64,000 nt of DNA, from positions 106,380,141-106,444,140 of the forward strand of contig CM043942.1 in assembly GCA_014529385.2 (NCBI GenBank), read 5' to 3'. This document shows, one piece after another, positions 57,191 to 64,000 of this stretch. Each line of letters opens with the position of its first letter. Within the stretch, counting starts at the first letter, position 1. The translations under genes and the position numbers were made by a program. The notes below the pieces were generated by a model. That model did not search any database, was not told the origin of the DNA, and saw nothing but the letters and a program-made list of their open reading frames with translations. Origin of the DNA: Adiantum capillus-veneris (Eukaryota; Streptophyta; Polypodiopsida; Polypodiales; Pteridaceae).

Positions 57191-59499
57191 AGTTGGTCCG
57201 AGCTAGAAAATGGTCCATGCTAGGCACAGGTTGTAGGCAGGTGTACTGTTGAAGGCCAGGGCAGGTAGCAAGGTCCCGGGCAGCCAAAGGGTAGCGAGAA
57301 TGTATGTTTGAAGCGGTTTTGTAAGCCAAACGAGCTAAAGGATGGTCTAATTGGGATGACAAATGAAGCTTCCCAAAATGCCAAGTTAGTGCTCGATGTG
57401 CTCTAGAAGCCGGTCTAGACGGCTCGTCAAACGGAGCCCCGGTGCTCAAGATATTGGAGTTCAAAGATAGAGTATGTAGCAGATCCCCGACGGGCAAGGC
57501 AGCTGGGGACAGGTGGCCCAGGTGGTGTCAGTGGATGCATGTGTAGAGCTTGAATTATGGAGCACGCCTATTTTCTCGGATTGCAAATCGGAGCTCTGAA
57601 TAGCAAGTTATGATCAGTTGAAGATTTTCTGGGGGCTAGTTATGGGCCAAGTCGACTGTACTAGGGGATGTGCCATGTGGCATTTTCTAGGCCTCAACAG
57701 GGTTCAAGCATATAAAGCATGCCGTGTGGAGTCAACGGGAAGTCACGGTTTGTCGATCTGAGTCACAAGCACCAATCTACGGCTTGAGAAAACTTGGGAC
57801 TGCTGGGAGTGAAGTGGTTGCATATGTTTTTTTTGAGTTTTGATCGCCTTGAATCGCGGGCCCTGTGAGAGTTGAAGTTCAGGGAGCACTGGGGGAATTA
57901 AATCCGAGGATCGATACGGTCAGGTGGAATTCTTACTCTAGTCATTGGTCTACTGAGCAAGCTATGGAATGCATTCAAAAGGTGGGGAAAGAAGTGATTT
58001 CAAAGAAGTTTTTTTGGGTAAAATAGGGACCCCTAAGGGTGCATTGAACCAGGGAGCACCACGTGGCGTAGTCAAAGCCCCACATGCCCAAGGCGAGGCC
58101 AACATCATGGAGTATATGAGTGGGGCTGTGACCCCCCATTGTGTAAAGCGTGGGAAGAGGGAGCTCTCCCTATCGTTGGCGATGGCGGACCCCCATGGGG
58201 CGTTGTTCTGGTTGTGAGAAGTGGCACGAGGCGGTTCATGTCCTATTTTGGTGGCAAGGGGCGACGCCAGTGACGTGCACCCTTCGGTGGTGATTCGGCC
58301 ACTTGTGTAATGGTGACGTGGTGGACTTGCAAGGGATTGTGCCCGCACCTCAAGGGGCCTCCTATTTTTAGGAGAGTTCCCCCCCCCCCCAATAGCGATA
58401 TCGCTATTGCTTAGCAAAGGGGAGGTCTTGCAGTAAAGTGAGCAAGAGAGGGAGAGAGAGAGCTCGAGGGCTGCCATGTGTACAAGGCAAGGGCAAGGCT
58501 CATTCCAAGGGCACTCAAGCCGAGGTAAGGCAAGCAAAGACCAGACAAAACAAGAGCAAGGGCGAGTAAAGGCAAAGGCAAAGTGGAAGCCGAACCAAAA
58601 GGTAGAGAGAAATAGAGAGAGAAGGGGTTGGTGGGAAATAGGTCAATGGAACCGGATAGAGGTGGTCAAAGAGGAGGCAAAAGGGCAGTGCAAAGTTTGA
58701 GTAGCCCAAAGAGGTAAAAAATGAAGGAAAAAATGAAAAAGTAAAAGGCCTAGGGGGCAATAGCGACATCGCTAATGCCCGCCCCTCCAAGTGCAAAAAG
58801 AGAAAGAGAAAGCGGGTGAAGCCAAAAGCGGTTACCCCCTTCCTAAAGATGCCAAATCAGGGTTCCAGATGGAGCAATGAGAGGGCAATTTCCAAAATTG
58901 AAGGGCCCCCCTATAAAGGTTAAATTTTAATCAAATTGAGGGATTTTTTGGTGCCGTTTGAAGCCTGCAAAGTGGAGTTCTCTAACAAGCTAACCCCTTT
59001 GTAACTTTTTCTTGAAAATGGCCATGGTGATGAGAGTGCAAGCCTGTGTACATGACTTTTGAAGTGCAATCAAGCCACTATGGCCCCATCTTGTTGTTGT
59101 TTCCCCTTCCCCTCTTCTCTTTCTCCTACTTTCATGTTTCCCCTTGGTGCCGACAGTGCGGATGTGTGTGCCCCCCCTGGCTGACGGTGTTTTGTGTGAG
59201 AGAGTGAGACTGAGCAGTTGTGTGTTTGTAAGGGTGGAGACAGAACATGGCAGCAGGTGTGCGTGGTGTGGTAGATTTGTGGAGTGTGTGGACAATGGAA
59301 ATTGAGCAGGCGGTGGTCTGCTAGTGTAAAGTGTGTTTTTGAAGGTGTTTTCCCAAAGGATAGGGGTGTTGTGGATACCGTGAGCTATAGAGAGGCCCCT
59401 GTGTTTGTTCTAGGTGTGTTCCCCCATTCTCCCTCTCCATCTTCTAGTGCCCCCACGGAGGAGCATGCTGATTGCTCCCAGTAGATCGAAGAGAAGTAG
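57191..59499. other. GC-richer region with palindromes, possibly LTR or leader of the gypsy remnant
   Basis: No protein is recognised. Near-identical short palindromes lie at 58391-58408 (AATAGCGATATCGCTATT, after a C-run) and 58755-58780 (GGGCAATAGCGA / TCGCTAATGCCC). The position just upstream of gag and the 3' CT-rich stretch (about 59095-59150) suit an LTR and leader, but no second LTR is in the window to prove it. Confidence 0.35.
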
Positions 59500-62400
59500 T
59501 TTTTCGCGTTGGAAGTCATAGCAACTAGAAGCTATGGACCGATTTTCACAAGTAAAGAGAGCCCTCACGAGTGGATGTCGGATTTTGAGCTGTATATGCT
59601 ATCGTTGCGTATGTCGAATGAGGATAGAAAGCTGCAGACTTTTCCTTTGGGGATGCGTGGTAAAGCTAAAGTATGGTATGAAAGCATTGGAAGGTGAGGC
59701 GAGGCAAGCATGGTCGGCTCTACGGGCTAGGTATCTTCACGACTTTTGCAAGGAGGCATCCCCAGTCGAGATGGATGCGAAGCTGAAGGCGCTTTAAGCA
59801 AGATGTAAGTGAAGAGTTCAATCTGTTTTTGGGTCATTTTGAAGAGTGCTGGGCAGAATTAGCGACAACCATGCAATTGGCTAACGGGGACTACTTCAAG
59901 CTGGACAAATTCATGGCGTGTCTACACCCCAAAGGAGAGAGAAGGTTGATTTCGAGAGTCCAGAGAATTACAATGGTGCGGTAGCAATCGCACGATCAAA
60001 GATTAGAAAGATAAAGAAGAAAATAGCACAATGTGTATCGGGCTACGAAATGATGGCCCCTGTTCAATCGCAGAGTCCGAGGGAGGATATGCACGAAGAA
60101 AATCATGGAAACTGAGGTGTAGCTATTGTGCCGCAAAATTGGGTGCGCACGGTGCAAGATTTGTCCGAGCAGATGTAGGAGTTGTGGCTCAGTGTGATGG
60201 ATAGAAGAGAGCCAAGAGGAGAAAGGGGCATGGCAAGGCCGCTGCCAAGTAGGTGGTACAATTGCGGAGAAGAGGGGCACTATGCACCCGATTGTCCTCA
60301 ATCACACAGAGAGAGAGAGCAGGCATTTACCCACTATTTGGTAGAGGTCGAGGCCAAGGACAGTTCAATGGAGAATCCTGTGAAGCCAGCTCTGCCAAAT
60401 GGACGAAGTCCCGAGAGTGAATATTATTGGGGTGGATAAGCAGGATGCCAAGATTTTGACTAATAAAAGAGCAAGAGTAGAGAGAGAGACAGAGACGAAG
60501 TGGGAAACCAGATCTTGCAAAGGCAAAGAGAAGGTGTATGAAGGTAGAGAGAAGCCCGAACCTAGCAAAAGAAGGAGACATGTCAATATCAAACAAGCGG
60601 ATTTCCAATTAGGGCGTGTCTATCCTTAGTACAATCTGGTAAGTGATGTTCAAAATAAAAAATCAAACATTACTTTTGGTCAGCTGTTAGCTTTAAATCC
60701 CAAATTAAGGAGACAGTGGTCCACAAGTGTTAGCACCAGGCTACACAGAGCTAAGGGAAATGTGCAAGCGGTGCAAAACATGGCTTTGAGGGTAGGTAAC
60801 CCCACTGATGTTCTTTCGCTCGTGGATGCTGTTATAGAAAAGAGGATGCAGGTACATGCCTACATAGAGGGTGGAGAGCAAGTATGTGTCATGACAGAAG
60901 CAGCCATGAGAGAGATGGGAGTCAAGGCAGTAGTCAAGTAGAATGTGTGCATGAGGATTGCCAACCATACCAAGGCCAGATGTTTGGGTGTGGCTCAGGA
61001 TGTGACAATCAAGGTGATTGGTATAGAGTGCCTGATATACTTTTTTGTGATGAAGGCAGGAGATAATGCTTATCCGATCCTTTTGCGTATGCCATGGCTT
61101 TTGGAAATAGGTGCTAAGCAAGATTGGAAGAGCAAAGTGTTCACCTTGCCTGACAAAGAGAGGGGAAGGCAGACTGTGCTTGATTTGAAGACCAAGGAGA
61201 GTAGTTCTCGTCCTATGACAGTTAAAGATGAGTGTGACACAATGAGCTATGAGTACAAGACAAAGACGGGTTATGATGAAGGCTACACTAGCACCGAAGA
61301 AGAGAAGAGCGAGGATGACATGCTGAAGATAGATGTAGACTTATTCGGAGTCACCATAGATGACTCCCCTCCCAAGGAAAAAGGTATGCAGCCTCAAGCT
61401 CATGGTTTAAGCATAGAGGAGGTTTCAAGCATGTTAAGTGAAGATTTGACCAAGGGTGAAAAAGAGGGTTATGTTCGATCGTGTGAGTCGTATCCAAATT
61501 TTTTTACGACGGAGTACAAGCATTTGCGTGGTGCAAAAGAGGTAGAGCACACGATTGTTCTCAAGGAAGGACACAAGCCTAAAGCACAAAAGCTGAGAAG
61601 ACTAGGGGAAATCCAAAAGGAAGCCCTTTGGCAGAAGATCAATAAGTTGCTGGATGCACGCATGATATACCCTGTGAAAGAGTCAAGAGTGGGTCTTGCC
61701 AGTGTTTATAACCCCTAGAAAGAATGGGAAATGAAGAGTGTGTGTCGACTACAAGCCATTGAATGTAGTGACCAAGAGGAATCACTATCCATTGCCATTT
61801 ATTTCAAGACAAAATCCTAAACCAGGTGGCCGGGCACGAGAGATACTCGATTATGGATGGTTTCTCGGGGTATTTTTAGATAGGGATTTCACTCGAAGAC
61901 CAGTTGAAGACCACATTCATATCTCCATGGGGTTGTTTCGCTTATCGTAGGATGCCGTTCGGATTGGTGAATGCATATGCCACCTTCCAAGATTGGATGA
62001 ACATGGTATTTGGTCCATACCTGGGCTGATTTATCAGGGTCTTCATGGATGATATAGGTTGCTACAGTTCAAGATTAAAGCACCTATGGAAGTTGCAGTT
62101 GTGCTTTCAAAGGATTGATCAAGAAGGAGGTTAGCTGAACCCCAAGAAGTGCAAGCTAGCACAGCCTCGAGCGCAGCTGTTGGATCATGTGGTGTTGCAA
62201 AACGGTATAGAGGCTGATCCCGAAAAGGTAAAGGCATTGGTATTGATGGAGCCACCATCAGATGCTCAAGGTTTGTCTTCATTTGTTCATAGGATGAAGT
62301 ATCTATCACGTTTCTTTTGGATGTTATCGCAATATGTACATCCTCTTCAAAAGAGAGCTCCACAGGTGCATGGTTATGAGTGGGATGAAGAAGCTTAGGA

Positions 62401-62625
62401 AGCTTTTGATAGTGTCAAGGAAATTTTCTGTCAGTTACCAGCGATGTGTCCTCCCAATTGAGAGGATGACTTTCATGTGTCTATGATAGTGGGCACAGTT
62501 GCTATTGGAGAGGTTCTGCTGCAAAAGGTAGGGAGAAGCTACAAGGCGATATACTTCGAAAGCAGGGTGATTAGCCCAGGAGAGGCTAATGATAGTCGTT
62601 TTTCGGCTCTCCGTAATTGCCATAG
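59500..62625 (+). pseudogene. Ty3/gypsy retrotransposon gag-pol remnant
   Basis: Gag capsid: WMSDFELYMLSLRM, then AKVWYE (about 59570-59690), then a frameshift. Zinc knuckle at about 60255: WYNCGEEGHYAPDC, where the first Cys is Trp. Protease-like: YIEGGEQVCVMTEAAM (about 60860), with Glu in place of the catalytic Asp. RT begins after EHTIVLKEGHKPKAQ (about 61560) and continues with INKLLDARMIYPV, RVCVDYKPLNVVTKRNHYPLP, RRMPFGLVNAYATFQ and VFMDDI (about 62040). The RNase H region follows (AIYFESRVISPGEAN, about 62550), ending near 62625. There are many stops and shifts, and no integrase. The element was autonomous once. This copy is dead and 3'-truncated. Confidence 0.85.
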
Positions 62626-62639
62626 TGAGTTAACCCACC

Positions 62640-63400
62640 CTACCAAAATCATCCAAACACTGTGGCTATCCCTACCGTTTCACTGTATATAGGTGGGTGT
62701 GAGTTAGGGGACTTTTCCCATATCTTCTTAAAAACCCTCAGCTAGCTAGTCACTGGGCTAGTTGAGCCAAAAAAAATAAAAAATATAAGTATATTATGGC
62801 CCATTTGTGTGTAAATATTTCATTGTATATAGGGTCTAAATAAAAGGATTTTTCATAATTTTTTTGGTATTTATTTAAATATTTCTACCTATGGTGTGTT
62901 ATTTATGTTATGTACATTGACTCACCATTACCATATTTTTTCTTACCATTTTGCATACTCTTTATTCCATATAAAAATAATTTCATGCAAGCTTCTCTTA
63001 TTTTTTGTGTAACTCCATCCCAACAAAAATCCAAAAAAACTAGTTTTATTTATGTGTATATTTTTTCACTATTGTGATTTTTCCTTCTTACATTTATTCT
63101 CTTTTACTCTCATAAATTAGAACACAAAAAATATTCATCTTTTTATGGTAGACTTATAATGAGAGAGATCTTTTTTGATCCCTTTATATTTTTTCCACCT
63201 ATATTATTTATATTTGACATGTACATATTTTTTTAGACCCCTCAATATTTGATTTTCTTAGTTGTACTATTCACTTATATCATGATCTCAACAATATCTT
63301 CAATTATAGACCTACCAAATAAGGTCAAGGGTATGTGGAATGCATGCATGCACCATGGGGAGCTCACTCTTGGAGGTATTCAAAAGAATCATCCAAAGAA
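62640..63400. other. AT-rich spacer
   Basis: T-rich DNA with no supported gene. No integrase or LTR is visible directly after the RNase H break. Confidence 0.5.
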
Positions 63401-63409
63401 GGACCTCAC

Positions 63410-63640
63410 AAGGACCTTGTGCAGTGGAAAAAACAGTCGGTTTTGCTGAATTTTTAAAGATCACATGCTCCCCGAATTTGAAAAGGTGATACAAACAAAA
63501 GTTGTAGCTCGTGAGCTGAACTTTCACCTCAAATTTTTTCATATTTTTTTGAGCTATGAGCTGTGAGTTAGGATTGTATTTGTGGACCCCAGTTTGCCTA
63601 TGCTATGCAGCTAGTCTCATTTTTCTTCATCCATATTACC
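63410..63640 (+). repeat. Diverged relative of the 12-25 kb LTR
   Basis: TTTTGCTGAATTTTTAAA, CCGAATTTGAAAAGGTGAT, GAGCTGAACTTTCACCTC and TGGACCCCAGTTTGCC occur in the same order as TTTGATGAATTTTTTAAA, CCGAATTGGAAAATGAT, GAGATGAAGTTTC and TGGACCCCAATCTGCCC in the LTR at 19420-19610. Spacing is preserved but identity is clearly lower, so this is a related family rather than another copy. Confidence 0.5.
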
Positions 63641-64000
63641 CATATCTATCAAAAAACCATAAAATTCAGCCTCTTCTCTTGAAAGACAGCATCATGGTGA
63701 TTGATTACTCATATTCAATTACCTTGGCTCCCAAAGAAAGGTCAAGAGTGAAAAAAACGTACCGCCAAAGCTAGTGGACCGTCAACAAGCGTCAAAATTG
63801 ACCCTACTCAAGACACTTGGAGCATCAACATTGTAAGAAATCCATGTTTTCTTACCTAGTAAGAGTTTTTTCTTCCTTATTTGTATCCTACTTGGATACT
63901 CCCATTGTAAATATCCAATTCCATTTGTAAATCAATAAAATAACTAACTCTACTAATTTACTAACACTAACCTACTATGAAAAGTCCTATCACCTCCACT

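Noticed and set aside
57150-58540. ORFs at 57150-57497 and 57962-58537 (minus) as genes
   Set aside because: No recognisable domain. They lie in a probable LTR or leader region and have low-complexity ends.

Overview
The window looks like repeat-dense nuclear DNA of a land plant. The evidence is spliceosomal introns with GT/AG borders, plant-type CACTA, hAT, Ty3/gypsy and LTR elements, a nepenthesin-type aspartic protease, an HMA-domain fragment and very long (GA)n tracts. A large, low-gene-density genome such as a fern or other seed-free plant would fit, but nothing in the sequence fixes the clade. Only two protein-coding genes appear intact: a four-exon transposase-like gene (8993-12031, minus) and an intronless secreted aspartic protease (51928-53364, minus). 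Almost everything else is mobile DNA at some stage of decay.

Layout. 1-1318: microsatellite, short direct repeats and a broken heavy-metal-associated (HMA) domain fragment. 1319-7279: the right-hand part of a CACTA (En/Spm) transposon, with a TNPD-like transposase and a TNPA-like second gene. Both are multi-exon with readable splice sites and both carry disabling mutations. The element ends in a palindromic subterminal repeat array and a CACTACAAGAGG terminus at 7279. 7987-12031 (minus): an intact transposase-like gene of a family I cannot name and, 141 bp downstream on the same strand, a divergent histone H3-like reading frame with a slip in an 11-base homopolymer. A decayed second copy of the transposase-like gene lies at 55.8-57.2 kb, which shows that the family is repetitive.

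12441-25618: about 13 kb of inverted and tandem copies of one LTR element (LTR about 2.0 kb, TGTC...GACA). Its internal region encodes one long acidic gag-like protein and no polymerase. 26-31 kb: a decayed retroelement-like tract split by a long-TIR foldback MITE whose sister copy is at 51 kb. 31-39.6 kb: AT-rich, microsatellite-rich DNA without recognisable genes. 39637-41062: a complete non-autonomous hAT element with a perfect 8-bp target duplication. 42-45.6 kb: a decayed SDG/QFK-type transposase (minus) interrupted by a TTAA-flanked MITE and a GGTAC-rich 130-bp tandem array.

46-53.4 kb: a segmental duplication holding the intact protease gene and an upstream 3'-half pseudogene copy that ends next to a SINE-like tRNA-derived sequence. 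54-55 kb: PIF1/Helitron-type helicase remnant. 59.5-62.6 kb: Ty3/gypsy gag-pol remnant. 63.4-63.6 kb: a diverged relative of the 12-25 kb LTR.

The strongest candidate for something undescribed is the pairing of the intact transposase-like gene with the adjacent H3-like frame. Next come the polymerase-less LTR family with a long conserved ORF, and the repeat-loaded hAT element.
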